DNA from: an uncultured Pseudovibrio sp.
Lineage (GTDB): Bacteria > Pseudomonadota > Alphaproteobacteria > Rhizobiales > Stappiaceae
Assembly (NCBI GenBank): GCA_947496145.1
Contig: CANMBS010000015.1
Span: 45,310-109,309 of the forward strand
Reading direction: 5' to 3'
Length of the DNA stretch: 64,000 nt
How positions within the stretch are numbered: position 1 is the first letter of the stretch; every line of letters begins with the position of its first letter. The position numbers were made by a program, and so were the translations under genes. Positions 48,650 through 57,893 of the stretch are shown piece by piece. The notes under the pieces were generated by a model. That model saw nothing but the letters and a program-made list of their open reading frames with translations. It searched no databases and was not told the origin of the DNA.

Positions 48650-50470
48650 ATGAAGCGGATTATATGTTCAGTTAAGGCAGGGTTGCTGGTTTTTGGCGCA
48701 TGCATATTGCTGGTAACAGCTAGTGCGATAAGCTTTGCGCAGGCCTCTTCACAGCTGCGCATTGGAATTCTCTCTTTTCGTGGAAGCGAAGGGGCCGAAC
48801 GCACATGGGGACAGACCATTCGTTATCTGGAAGAAGAATTCCCGGAGTTTTCGGTCAGTTATGCAACCCTTACACTTCAGCAAATTTCTGAGCAGGCAGG
48901 AGAGCTGGATTTTATCATCACAAATCCGGGTCATTCCTTTCAACTGGAAAGGACATTAGGCGTCAGCCGCATCGCAACCGCAAGATCTTACCGGAACAAG
49001 AACCACATGGGAGATCTGGGATCGGTTCTGTTTACGAAAAGAGATAGCACACTCCTTGATTTTGAAGATTTTGAGGGTGCACGTGTGGGCATTGTCTCTA
49101 AGAGTGCATTTGGTGGTTATCTGGCTGCTTTGCATGAGTTAAAGCAACACGCTGATGTGCGAATTGAGCCGGTGGTTTTGGGCTTTCCGCAGCAAAACGT
49201 GGTTGAAGCTGTCCTCAATGGCAATGTACAGGCAGGGATCGCTCGCGCCTGCCTGCTGGAAAGCCTTGATGCAGCAAATAAGTTAAGTATGAAACAACTT
49301 CGTATCATTGGTAAGCAGCAGGACAATGAGTTTTCTTGTGCTCATACCACACCGCTTTACCCCGGGTGGGCTTTCCTGAAGGTACCAGGTGTTTCTCCTG
49401 AACTGGCAACCAGAGTTGCCCAGGCTTTGCTGGCCATGCCCGAGCAAAGCGCTGAGGATGAATGGCTGGGCCACTCTTCATGGATTGCACCTTCTTCTTA
49501 TGCCAGTGTGGAGGCTGTCTACCGTGGGTTAGAGCTATACCCTTATAATCGCAATCTTCCTCAGATTTTGCGTGACTGGCTGAAGCAGAACCAGATTTTT
49601 ATCGGGATCGTCATTTTGTTGTGCGGGGCGTTTTTTCTGCATGTTGGGCATGTTGAGTATCTGGTCAGGCGACGATCACGGCAGTTGGAAGAGGCCAGTG
49701 AAAAACTGGCGAATGCTTTACGGCGTAATGTGATGCTGGAAAAGGAACTGGCGCATGCCGGGCGGGTTTCATCGCTCAATATTCTCGCAGGTAGTCTGGC
49801 GCACGACCTGAAGCAACCACTTGGCGCGATTTCTACCTTTGCCTACAGTTTACTGCAAAGACTTGAGCGCGGCACGGCAGACAAAGAGACATTGGAGCGA
49901 CAGCTTACCCGCATCTCGGGTCAGGCAAACAGAGCTTCAGAGTTCATCAATTCCATGCGGGCTTTTTTGCATAAGCAACCAGAAGCGCGGCAACTGGTAG
50001 ACCTTCGGGATTTACTGGATGAAACAGTTATGCTTATGCAAACACACGCTGCCCGCCATGGATGTCAGCTAAAATGGCAACGACCCGACAAAAAAGCGAT
50101 CATGATGTGTTGTGATGACGTGCAGCTTCGGCAGGTGACGGTTGTTTTGCTGCAAAACGCTCTTGATGCCACAGTGGAAGCTGGTGTCGAGAACGGGATT
50201 ATAACCCTCTTACTGGAAGTAAACGCCAATCGCTGTGAAATCACAGTGAATGATGAAGGCTCCGGCATTCCGGAAGAATTGCAGGAAAAGGTGTTTGAGC
50301 CGTTTTATTCCAGCAAGGGCAGCTTAGGTCTGGGCCTTGCGACAGCTCATAGTATCATAGACAACCATGATGGTACGCTCCAGTTACACCCTCGCGCATC
50401 TAAAGGCACGTGCGCCAGAGTTTCTCTGCCACTGACCCAAACCGACAAGGACATGACCAGTGACCGTTGA
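48650..50470 (+). CDS. ttrS: TtrS-like tetrathionate sensor histidine kinase
   Basis: 606 residues from the ATG at 48650. A signal peptide and helix (LLVFGACILLVTASAISFAQ) are followed by a PhnD-type periplasmic binding domain (LRIGILSFRGSEGAERTW to about residue 300), a second membrane helix (FIGIVILLCGAFFLHVG), a coiled linker, and the kinase core. The H-box is SLAHDLKQPLGAI (phosphoacceptor His), with an N-box LLQNALDATVEA and a G-box GLGLATAHSIID. This is the architecture of TtrS, which senses tetrathionate in the periplasm. The gene overlaps ttrR by 11 bp. Confidence 0.9.
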   Translation: MKRIICSVKAGLLVFGACILLVTASAISFAQASSQLRIGILSFRGSEGAERTWGQTIRYLEEEFPEFSVSYATLTLQQISEQAGELDFIITNPGHSFQLERTLGVSRIATARSYRNKNHMGDLGSVLFTKRDSTLLDFEDFEGARVGIVSKSAFGGYLAALHELKQHADVRIEPVVLGFPQQNVVEAVLNGNVQAGIARACLLESLDAANKLSMKQLRIIGKQQDNEFSCAHTTPLYPGWAFLKVPGVSPELATRVAQALLAMPEQSAEDEWLGHSSWIAPSSYASVEAVYRGLELYPYNRNLPQILRDWLKQNQIFIGIVILLCGAFFLHVGHVEYLVRRRSRQLEEASEKLANALRRNVMLEKELAHAGRVSSLNILAGSLAHDLKQPLGAISTFAYSLLQRLERGTADKETLERQLTRISGQANRASEFINSMRAFLHKQPEARQLVDLRDLLDETVMLMQTHAARHGCQLKWQRPDKKAIMMCCDDVQLRQVTVVLLQNALDATVEAGVENGIITLLLEVNANRCEITVNDEGSGIPEELQEKVFEPFYSSKGSLGLGLATAHSIIDNHDGTLQLHPRASKGTCARVSLPLTQTDKDMTSDR

Positions 50471-51128
50471 TAAGAGTATTCAACTATACGGGCCGGATGC
50501 GGAACCAGTCATCATCATAATCGATGATGATGATGCCATGCGCGAAGCCCTTGTGTGTCTTGTGGAATCTGTCGGACTTCACGCGCTTGATTTTGAAACG
50601 GCTGATAAATTTCTGGCTTCTGATCTGTCACCTTGTGTTGGCGTGATCATCACTGATATGCGCATTCCCGGTACCAGTGGTTTGGGGCTTCTGGAAAAGC
50701 TTCGGGCATCAGGCCAGCATTTGCCGGTTATTGTGATTTCCGCCTTTGCCAACTTACGTGATGCTGTGAGAGCTATGAGCCTTGGCGCGGTTGATGTTTT
50801 GGAAAAGCCTTTTGACGAGCAAGGGCTGTTGGACAAACTGCAAGAGCTGATCGGGCAGACGAGACAAAAAGCTGGCAACTGCTGCAAGGCCCGTCAGGCT
50901 GCAAACAAGCTTGTAAAGCTCACAAAGCGTGAGCATGAGGTGATGGGCTACATGGCGCAGGGCTTGCAGAATAAGGCTATTGCCAATGAGCTGGGTCTGA
51001 GTGTGAAGACGGTCGAGGTTCACCGCCATAATGTGCTCAGCAAACTGGAGGTGCAGACGCTGGTTGAAGTCTATCAGCTCGTACAGGCTGCTGAAACCGC
51101 AGGAAAAAAAGGTCGCTGCCTAGCTTAA
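50460..51128 (+). CDS. ttrR: TtrR-like response regulator
   Basis: 222 residues from GTG at 50460, with AAGG 9 bases upstream. The receiver domain has an acidic pocket IIIIDDDDAM, the phosphoacceptor VIITDMRIPG and the conserved Lys in VDVLEKPFD. The C-terminal FixJ/LuxR HTH reads LTKREHEVMGYMAQGLQNKAIA and SVKTVEVHRHNV. It is paired with the kinase gene by an 11-bp overlap. It is expected to activate ttrBCA, whose upstream region holds a 7-7-7 dyad 22 bp before the ttrB start. Confidence 0.9.
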   Translation: MTVDKSIQLYGPDAEPVIIIIDDDDAMREALVCLVESVGLHALDFETADKFLASDLSPCVGVIITDMRIPGTSGLGLLEKLRASGQHLPVIVISAFANLRDAVRAMSLGAVDVLEKPFDEQGLLDKLQELIGQTRQKAGNCCKARQAANKLVKLTKREHEVMGYMAQGLQNKAIANELGLSVKTVEVHRHNVLSKLEVQTLVEVYQLVQAAETAGKKGRCLA

Positions 51129-51204
51129 AAGCACGCCTCCTTACTCGTCTCCACCTATCTTTTTAAGGGAACTCCCCTAACTCTCTCAAAAACCTCCCCA
51201 ATAT

Positions 51205-51245
51205 CCCCCTAAATCTGAGGGGGCTATCTTGGTTTCAGCAAGATA
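51205..51245. promoter_or_regulatory. Adjacent dyads upstream of ttrB, candidate TtrR operator
   Basis: Two elements sit side by side. CCCCCT/AGGGGG is a hairpin at 51205-51223. TATCTTG/CAAGATA is a perfect 7-bp dyad with a 7-base spacer at 51225-51245, only 21 bp before the ttrB ATG. The second is the better candidate for protein binding. Confidence 0.5.
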
Positions 51246-51266
51246 CTCGCAGTTTCGGGGGGAGAT

Positions 51267-51989
51267 ATGGCTTCAAGACGTGAGTTCCTCAAGCTGGCAC
51301 TGGCTGGCTCAGGCGCAGTTGTGACAACACCAGTTGCAGCGGCAAAAGCGGAAGAAAAAAGCAAACGCTGGGGAATGGTTGTAGACCTGCGCAAGTGCAT
51401 TGGCTGTCAGGCCTGCACGGTGGCCTGTTCCGTTGAAAATCAGGTTCCTGAAGGGCAGCACAGAACAGCTGTTCCTGTTTATGAACTGGATGGGCCTGGT
51501 GGGCCAAGTCAGGCCGCGTTGCCCCGGCTTTGTAACCACTGTGATGAGCCGCCCTGCATTCCGGTTTGCCCGGTAAACGCTACCTTTAAGACGGATCAGG
51601 GCAATGTGGTGGTAGATGCAGAGCAATGCGTTGCCTGTGGCTATTGTGTGCAGGCTTGTCCTTATGAAGCACGCTTCATCAACCACAAAACCGGCGTTGC
51701 AGATAAATGCACTTTCTGCATTCACCGTACGGATATGGGGTTGCTGCCTGCATGTGTTGAGACCTGCGTGGGTAATGCGCGTGTTTTTGGGGATCTGAAT
51801 GACCCGGGCAGCGAAGTCAGGCAGTTGATTGCCTCTCATGAAACCAAGGGGCTACGGCCTGAGTTTAAAACGGGGCCTAACGTTTACTATATCGGTCTGG
51901 ATGACAAGCTCGCCTCCACTGTTTCGGTCGGTGGTGGCGCTCGTGATTTGCGTCAGACCAATCAATCTGCTGCACATGAGGAGGCTTGA
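51267..51989 (+). CDS. ttrB: Tetrathionate reductase iron-sulfur subunit
   Basis: 240 residues with a twin-arginine signal at the start (SRREFLKLALAGSG) and four cysteine groups for [4Fe-4S] clusters: CIGCQACTVAC, CNHCDEPPCIPVCP, CVACGYCVQACP, and CTFC...ACVETC. It carries electrons from the membrane quinol-oxidising subunit TtrC to the catalytic subunit TtrA. GGGGGGAG lies just before the ATG. Exported as part of the TtrA-B complex. The gene is 3 bp ahead of ttrC. Confidence 0.93.
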   Translation: MASRREFLKLALAGSGAVVTTPVAAAKAEEKSKRWGMVVDLRKCIGCQACTVACSVENQVPEGQHRTAVPVYELDGPGGPSQAALPRLCNHCDEPPCIPVCPVNATFKTDQGNVVVDAEQCVACGYCVQACPYEARFINHKTGVADKCTFCIHRTDMGLLPACVETCVGNARVFGDLNDPGSEVRQLIASHETKGLRPEFKTGPNVYYIGLDDKLASTVSVGGGARDLRQTNQSAAHEEA

Positions 51990-51992
51990 GTC

Positions 51993-52976
51993 ATGTCTGC
52001 TGTCGATCTGATGTCTTTTGACCACGAAATCGCCTGGCGCCCATGGGCAGTTGCTTACTTTCTGCTTATCGGGACTGCGGCAGGTGCGGGCTTGTTGATG
52101 GTCTGCACCCGTTTGCTGCTCAAGCAAGCTGCTCAAGGGGCGCTTGTTGTGGCTGCAAGCTTTGCTCTGGCTTCCGGTCTCCCTCTGCTTGCGGACCTGC
52201 ACCAACCTGCTCGCTTCCTCCACTTTTATATGGGTACCTCCACCAGTTCTATCATGTGGTGGGGCAGTTGGATTCTTCCCTTGTTTATCGCCTCTTTGCT
52301 TCTGCTTGCTTTGCTGCGCGGTATGCGTATGGAGCAAGAGCTGAGCGGATTGGAGCAGATGCTTACCGCTGTTTCTGGTCTGCTTGCTTTGTGCATTCTT
52401 GGGTACACAGCTGGTGAAATGCACGCCGTTGCGGCACGTCCGCTTTGGGCCAGCATTGGCTTTCCGATCACCTTAACATTGAGTGCGCTTATGAGCGGCG
52501 CGGGTGCAACCATCGCCTATGATCATCTGCGTGGTGTGTCTGGACCGGGCCGTGGAATGCTTGTCATCTCAGGCGCGGTAACCCTCATTGCTTTTGGCAT
52601 CTGGCTGCTTAATGACCCTGATTTGTCACGTGTTGCAGCCGATCAGGCTCCGGTCACGATCTATCTGGTCTTCATTGGAGCTGGCCTTGTCTATCCAATG
52701 CTGATGATAGCAATCACGAAGAGTAATTGTTTGCTTTCAGTTAGCAGTGGTGTTGCTGCCGTGTTGGGTGCGCTTGCCTTCCGGTGGGCGACGTTCATGG
52801 GCGCACAGCTTACCTCCAAAACCGAAACTGCAATGTATGACGAAATTCACCTTGATACCCATGAGGTTTTGCAGGTCTTTCTCGGGTCTGCCGGCATGCT
52901 GGTTTTGTGTCTCATCGTTCTTTCTGTCTTCCTGCGCGTTCTGGCGAACCGCACAAATGCTCAAACTCAGGCTTAA
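51993..52976 (+). CDS. ttrC: Tetrathionate reductase membrane subunit (NrfD/PsrC family)
   Basis: 327 residues with about nine membrane helices. Helix starts such as WAVAYFLLIGTAAGAGLLMV and LHQPARFLHFYMGTSTSSIMWWGSW (the latter split over loop and helix) are typical of NrfD/PsrC quinol oxidoreductase subunits. It takes electrons from menaquinol or ubiquinol and passes them to TtrB. GAGGAGG is 6-9 bases before the ATG. It lies between ttrB (3-bp gap) and ttrA (12-bp gap), in the classical ttrBCA order. Confidence 0.9.
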   Translation: MSAVDLMSFDHEIAWRPWAVAYFLLIGTAAGAGLLMVCTRLLLKQAAQGALVVAASFALASGLPLLADLHQPARFLHFYMGTSTSSIMWWGSWILPLFIASLLLLALLRGMRMEQELSGLEQMLTAVSGLLALCILGYTAGEMHAVAARPLWASIGFPITLTLSALMSGAGATIAYDHLRGVSGPGRGMLVISGAVTLIAFGIWLLNDPDLSRVAADQAPVTIYLVFIGAGLVYPMLMIAITKSNCLLSVSSGVAAVLGALAFRWATFMGAQLTSKTETAMYDEIHLDTHEVLQVFLGSAGMLVLCLIVLSVFLRVLANRTNAQTQA

Positions 52977-52988
52977 GGAGACCTTGTT

Positions 52989-55900
52989 ATGACCATTTCA
53001 CGTCGTGATATTCTACAAGGTGCAACGGCTCTTGGTGCTGCTTCTGCCGCAGTTTGGGGTTTTGCTGAAACCGGAAAAGGCTTCTATAAGGGCTTGGTTA
53101 ATGAGGCGAAGGCAACAGGTATTTCTGCTGGTGCCCTTCCCCCAGAGTACAAGGTAGATCCTGAAACGGGCGAGGCTGTTCTTAACCCGGACCAGCGGGT
53201 GAGCTACACCATGTGCATGGGGTGTACCAGTGTTTGTGGTATTCGTGTGCGGGTAGATAAAGCTTCAAACGATATTCTGCGCGTTGCAGGCAATCCGTAC
53301 AGCCCACTTTCCACAAACCCTCATTTACCCTATGACACACCCGTCAAAGACGCCCTGACCAGACTTTCCGCCTATGAAGAAGCTGGTCTGGTCGGTCGCT
53401 CAACGGCTTGCGGACGCGGTAATGCCGCTATTGCAAAGCAGGCAAGCAAAGAGCGTATTCTTAAGCCTTTAAAGCGTGTTGGTAAGCGTGGCAGCGGTCA
53501 ATGGAAGGAGATTTCCTGGGATCAGCTGATCGAAGAAACTGTTGAAGGTGGCGATCTGTTTGGAGAAGGTCATGTGGAGGGCCTGCGTGCTATTCGCGAT
53601 CTGAAAACCCCGCTTGACCCGGAAAACCCTGAGTTCGGGCCAAAGGCAAACCAGCTTGTAGTTATTCCGCCGTTTAAAAATGGTCGGCTGATGATTGCCG
53701 CACGCTTTGCAAAAATGGCTTATGGCACACGTAACTTCGTTGGGCACCGCTCTTACTGCGGCTTGTCCATGCGTGCTGGTTATGCGGCGATGATGGATAA
53801 CCTGAAGAAGCAACCTCATCTGAAGCCAGACTATCGTCATGCTAAATATATGCTGTTTGTTGGTACCGCACCCGGCAATGCAGGTAACCCTTACAAGCTG
53901 CAAGGCACATTGATGGGGGCTGCCCGCGACCGCGAAGGCGTTAAGTATGCTGTTGTCGATCCCGTTCTGACCAATGCACAAAATCATGCATTTGGCAGCA
54001 GCAACAGCTGGGTACCCATTCGCCCCGGTACTGATGGCGCTCTGGTGATGGGCATGATCCGCTGGATTCTTGAGAACGAGCGTTTTGATGCCAAGTTTCT
54101 TTCCCAGCCCTCCCCTGCCGCTGCTAAAGCTGCTGGTGAAGCGAGCTGGTCCAACGCAACCCATCTTGTGATCGATGATCCTGAGCATCTTCTCGGAGGG
54201 CGCTTCCTGCGTCAGGGAATGTTAGTGGAAGGCTTGGAAGAAGCTGCTCAAAAGACACCAATATGCCTTGCGAAAGGCAGTGGCGAGCTGATCCCTGCTG
54301 CCGGTTCTGAAGCAGAACTCTTCCATGAAGGAACTGTGACCCTTGCAGATGGCACCACCGTCCCGGTTGCCACCAGCCTCAGCCTGCTGCGCAGGGAAGC
54401 AACACGCAAGACGCTGGCGGAGTACTCTGCCGATTGTGGTGTTCCTGAAGAGCGAATTGTCTCACTGGCTCAGGACTTTACAAGTGTTGGCAAGCAGGCC
54501 GCAGCAGACTGCCATGGTGGCACCATGCATACCTCCGGGTTCTATACGGCCTACGCAATTGTCATGCTCAACACTCTGGTGGGCAACCTCAATGTCAAAG
54601 GGGGAACGACTGCTGGTGGTGGGCGCTTTAAAGATGTGAAGAAAGGGCCTCGCTACAACCTTCTCGGCTTCCCCGGTAAGGTGAAAGTAAAAGGTGTTGA
54701 TGCAGCACGGGGTGGTTTTTCCTATGAAAAAACCAGCGAGTTCAAACGGTTGGTTGCTGCGAGAAAGAACCCCTACCCCGCAAAAGCTCCATGGCATGCT
54801 TTCACCCAGCCTATGGGCGCACAATGGTTGCTATCCATTCTTGAAGGGTACCCGTATCACGCCAAAGCGGTGATCACATGGTCTTCCAACCCGGTCTACG
54901 GCGTTGCGGGCTTGGATGCGGCTATCAAAGAGAAGATTGTCGATCCCAAGATTTTGCCGCTCTTCATCTCCATTGATCCGTTTATCAATGAGACTTCCCG
55001 TTATGCGGATTACATCGTGCCTGACCGGGTCTTTTATGAGGCGTGGGGCTGGGCATCTGCCTGGGGTGGAGTACCAACCAGGATTTCTACGGCGCGCTGG
55101 CCTGTCGTTGAGCCCAAAACTGCGCAGATGCCAGATAGCAGATACATGGACATGGACAACTACTTTATTGATGTGGCGAAGCGCATGGGCCTGCCGGGCT
55201 TTGGCGATAAAGCCATTCCCGATAGTGATGGAAATCTGCATCCCCTTCACAGACCAGAAGATTTCTGGCTCAGAGCCGGGGCGAACGTTGCCTTTGATGG
55301 CGGTGCAGTGCCGGAAAGCAATGATGAGGACATGATCGTTTCGGGCGTTGAAACCATCCGTTCGCTTCTGGAGAAAACCTTAAAGCCAGAAGAGTGGCGC
55401 CGTGTGGCTTATGTTTATAACCGCGGCGGGCGTTATGAGGATGCCAAGGATACTTATAGGGGAGAAGTCTTTGCCCGCTCTTACAAGAAAGGAATGCAGA
55501 TCTGGAACGAGACTGTCGGCAGTACGCGAGATTCCATGACAGGCGAGAAGTTCGTTGGCTGCCCAACCTGGAAAGCCCCAAGTCTGGCCAATGGTCAACC
55601 TGTTGATGACAGGTATCCGCAAGTGGAATGGCCTTTCCGGGTGGTGAGCACAAAATCTCAGATGCGGTCATCCAGTACAGGCGGCAATCCGTATCTGGAT
55701 GACCTGAAGTTTTCCAACGCTATTGCTCTTAACAGTGAAGATGCTGAGAAACTCTCCATAAAAACAGGCGATTGGATCGCTGTGGAGTCTCCAGGTGGTC
55801 GTATCACCGGACAGGCTCTGGTGCGCAAGGGGATAGCGACAGGGACCATCGGTATTGAGCACGGCTACGGGCATAAGGAGATGGGCGCACGGAACCATAA

Positions 55901-56069
55901 GATAGGCAATGTTGTGCTTGAAGGTCTTTCAACGGCTGGGGCTGGCATCAATAGCAATGATCTTGGGTATGCGGACCCAACCTGCGAAAAAGCTGTGGTT
56001 CTGGCCGATCCTGTGGTGGGCAGCATTGCCCGTCAGGCGCTCCCTGCAAAAATAACAAGGCTGACCTAA
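52989..56069 (+). CDS. ttrA: Tetrathionate reductase catalytic molybdopterin subunit
   Basis: 1026 residues, matching the large size of TtrA. The N-terminal Tat signal is ISRRDILQGATALGAASAAV. The [4Fe-4S] site is CMGCTSVCG followed by TACGRGNAA. A cysteine in GHRSYCGLSMR is at a position compatible with a molybdenum ligand. MGD-binding segments such as WSSNPVYGVAG and the C-terminal dinucleotide-binding domain (IALNSEDAEKLSIKTGDWI) follow. It reduces tetrathionate to thiosulfate in the periplasm. Arsenate- or polysulfide-reductase alternatives are unlikely because of the linked ttrSR. A terminator follows at 56110. Confidence 0.93.
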   Translation: MTISRRDILQGATALGAASAAVWGFAETGKGFYKGLVNEAKATGISAGALPPEYKVDPETGEAVLNPDQRVSYTMCMGCTSVCGIRVRVDKASNDILRVAGNPYSPLSTNPHLPYDTPVKDALTRLSAYEEAGLVGRSTACGRGNAAIAKQASKERILKPLKRVGKRGSGQWKEISWDQLIEETVEGGDLFGEGHVEGLRAIRDLKTPLDPENPEFGPKANQLVVIPPFKNGRLMIAARFAKMAYGTRNFVGHRSYCGLSMRAGYAAMMDNLKKQPHLKPDYRHAKYMLFVGTAPGNAGNPYKLQGTLMGAARDREGVKYAVVDPVLTNAQNHAFGSSNSWVPIRPGTDGALVMGMIRWILENERFDAKFLSQPSPAAAKAAGEASWSNATHLVIDDPEHLLGGRFLRQGMLVEGLEEAAQKTPICLAKGSGELIPAAGSEAELFHEGTVTLADGTTVPVATSLSLLRREATRKTLAEYSADCGVPEERIVSLAQDFTSVGKQAAADCHGGTMHTSGFYTAYAIVMLNTLVGNLNVKGGTTAGGGRFKDVKKGPRYNLLGFPGKVKVKGVDAARGGFSYEKTSEFKRLVAARKNPYPAKAPWHAFTQPMGAQWLLSILEGYPYHAKAVITWSSNPVYGVAGLDAAIKEKIVDPKILPLFISIDPFINETSRYADYIVPDRVFYEAWGWASAWGGVPTRISTARWPVVEPKTAQMPDSRYMDMDNYFIDVAKRMGLPGFGDKAIPDSDGNLHPLHRPEDFWLRAGANVAFDGGAVPESNDEDMIVSGVETIRSLLEKTLKPEEWRRVAYVYNRGGRYEDAKDTYRGEVFARSYKKGMQIWNETVGSTRDSMTGEKFVGCPTWKAPSLANGQPVDDRYPQVEWPFRVVSTKSQMRSSSTGGNPYLDDLKFSNAIALNSEDAEKLSIKTGDWIAVESPGGRITGQALVRKGIATGTIGIEHGYGHKEMGARNHKIGNVVLEGLSTAGAGINSNDLGYADPTCEKAVVLADPVVGSIARQALPAKITRLT

Positions 56070-56109
56070 CAGCCGAAAGAGGTGACCCCTCTCCTCACCT
56101 CTGCTAATG

Positions 56110-56145
56110 AACCCTCTGCTGCTACCCCGGCAGAGGGTTTTGCTT
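56110..56145 (+). terminator. Terminator of the ttr operon
   Basis: AACCCTCTGC and GCAGAGGGTT form a perfect 10-bp stem with a 10-base loop, followed by TTGCTTT. Confidence 0.85.
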
Positions 56146-56531
56146 TAGACAGAAAGGGTTGAGTGCCATTTCATACCTGATTTCTTGTTTTAAAGAGATT
56201 CGGGCTATGAAGCGTTTTAAGGTTGGAATCAGGTGAGTCTCATATTTTAAAAGCACAAGGTGAGTGAAAGCGCTCAATTTTACTTCATGAGAAACGTTTT
56301 CATCTGTTATTTTAGAGCTTAAAATCATCATCATTTCATGGTTTTCTAATTTATAAAACCATATATAAAACAATATGTTAGTGTGTTTTTGTGATCTATG
56401 AAACTGCGCTATTGGGGGCGTCAGAGCCAGTGTTAAGATCTCATTAACTAACTCGTCATTGACTTTAAATGCTGATGTGCCGATTATTCGTTGAATTCCT
56501 GTTTAATTACAAATTTCGGGCGAATTAGGAA
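56146..56531. promoter_or_regulatory. AT-rich control region upstream of repA
   Basis: 386 bp, AT-rich, with no credible gene. GTTAA/TTAAC arms at 56432-56448 form a 17-bp dyad, a candidate operator for RepA autoregulation or a centromere-like site. The repA start has AGGAAA just before the ATG. Confidence 0.5.
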
Positions 56532-57893
56532 ATGAGCACTGAGGTATTAGAGGCGCAAGAGCACGGTCAAATGCTTTCACAAATGAAGGCTGACCACAAG
56601 GCTTTGTCCAGCACGCTTGCTGCGCTGGCACAGTCTCAGTTTCCGCCGAAAGCTGAAAAAATCCTGCGCAAGTTTGCAGCTTCTGAGGCTGCGAATTATC
56701 TGGGCATTACGCCGCGCTATCTCGCTCTTTCTGCTGATGAAATGGGGCTGGAGATTGAAAAGGTAGGCCGTGGTGAGCGCCGTTATTACTCTTTGGAGCA
56801 AATGAACCAGATCCGCAGTTATCTGGCGGAGAAAGCTGGCGACGATGCGAAGAAGGCGACAAATTATGATCCGCGCCGCAAGGATGATGAAGATATCCAG
56901 ATCATCGCCTGTTCTAACTTTAAGGGCGGTTCTGCAAAAACCTGTACTTCCGTTCATTTAGCGCAATATCTGGCACTTCATGGCTACCGCGTTTTGCTGG
57001 TTGATCTGGACCCGCAGGGCTCAGCCTCCAGTATGCTCGGTTTTGTACCGGAAATGGTGCCGGAAGAGGAAAGCCTTTTTGCATCAATCCGCTACACCAA
57101 CCCGCGTCCGATGAGCGAAGTGGTTCAGAAAACCTATTTTGATAATCTGGACCTTGCCATTGGCAGCCCGTTCCTCACCGAATGGGAGTTCTTTGCGCCC
57201 CATTATGCAACGCTTGCGGGACAGGAAGAGCCTGCCCTGCGCAACCGGATTGCGGAAATTGAGGATGAGCGTAAGCAAAAAGGTATTTCTAACAACCGCT
57301 TGCGGGAATTAGAGACAGAACTTGCCAACGCTCATGCTGCGCTTTCTGACAGTTTGCAGCGCAAGCTTTACTTCACGCGCCTTCAGCTTGCATTTGAAGA
57401 CGTTGAAGATGCTTATGACGTGATTATCTGCGATACCCCGCCTTCTCTGGGCTATCTGTCGAATGCTGCGAGCTTTGCTGCCGACCATTTGCTGGTGACC
57501 ATTCATCCGCAGTGGATCGACTGTGAGTCCATGGCTCAGTATCTGGCGACGTCAATTGCTCACAATGAGTTCTTTGAGAGCACTGTGGCAAAGCAATTGG
57601 GGCCGGAATATCTGGTGCCGAAGTCCTTGCAGTACCTGATTACGCGCCATGATAACACCAGCCGCCCGGAAACGGATGTGGTGACCATGCTGCGCTCGCA
57701 GCTGCAAAATGTGCTGACCAACACCATGCTGCGAAGCTCTGCCATTGCAGAAGCGGGCAATGTTCAGCAAACGCTTTATGAAGCGGAACGGGCCAACTTC
57801 AATGGCAAAACCTATGATCGTGCGCTGGACTCTGTAAACCGGGTCAACAGCGAGATCGAGGCGCTTCTGAAATCCTATTGGGGACGCTCATGA
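56532..57893 (+). CDS. repA: RepA, ParA-type partition ATPase of the repABC operon
   Basis: 453 residues. The N-terminal winged-helix region (YLGITPRYLALSADEMGLEI) is followed by the deviant Walker A CSNFKGGSAKTCTS, then LLVDLDPQGSASSMLG and VIICDTPPSLGYLS. Length and layout fit RepA of repABC replicons, which partitions the plasmid and represses its own operon. It overlaps repB as ATGA. Confidence 0.93.
   Translation: MSTEVLEAQEHGQMLSQMKADHKALSSTLAALAQSQFPPKAEKILRKFAASEAANYLGITPRYLALSADEMGLEIEKVGRGERRYYSLEQMNQIRSYLAEKAGDDAKKATNYDPRRKDDEDIQIIACSNFKGGSAKTCTSVHLAQYLALHGYRVLLVDLDPQGSASSMLGFVPEMVPEEESLFASIRYTNPRPMSEVVQKTYFDNLDLAIGSPFLTEWEFFAPHYATLAGQEEPALRNRIAEIEDERKQKGISNNRLRELETELANAHAALSDSLQRKLYFTRLQLAFEDVEDAYDVIICDTPPSLGYLSNAASFAADHLLVTIHPQWIDCESMAQYLATSIAHNEFFESTVAKQLGPEYLVPKSLQYLITRHDNTSRPETDVVTMLRSQLQNVLTNTMLRSSAIAEAGNVQQTLYEAERANFNGKTYDRALDSVNRVNSEIEALLKSYWGRS

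Noticed and set aside
53469..54188. Minus-strand open frame of 239 codons
   Set aside because: Antisense to ttrA; no motif or ribosome site.
56122..56373. Minus-strand open frame of 83 codons before repA
   Set aside because: It overlaps the ttr terminator, lies in an AT-rich control region and has no recognisable features.
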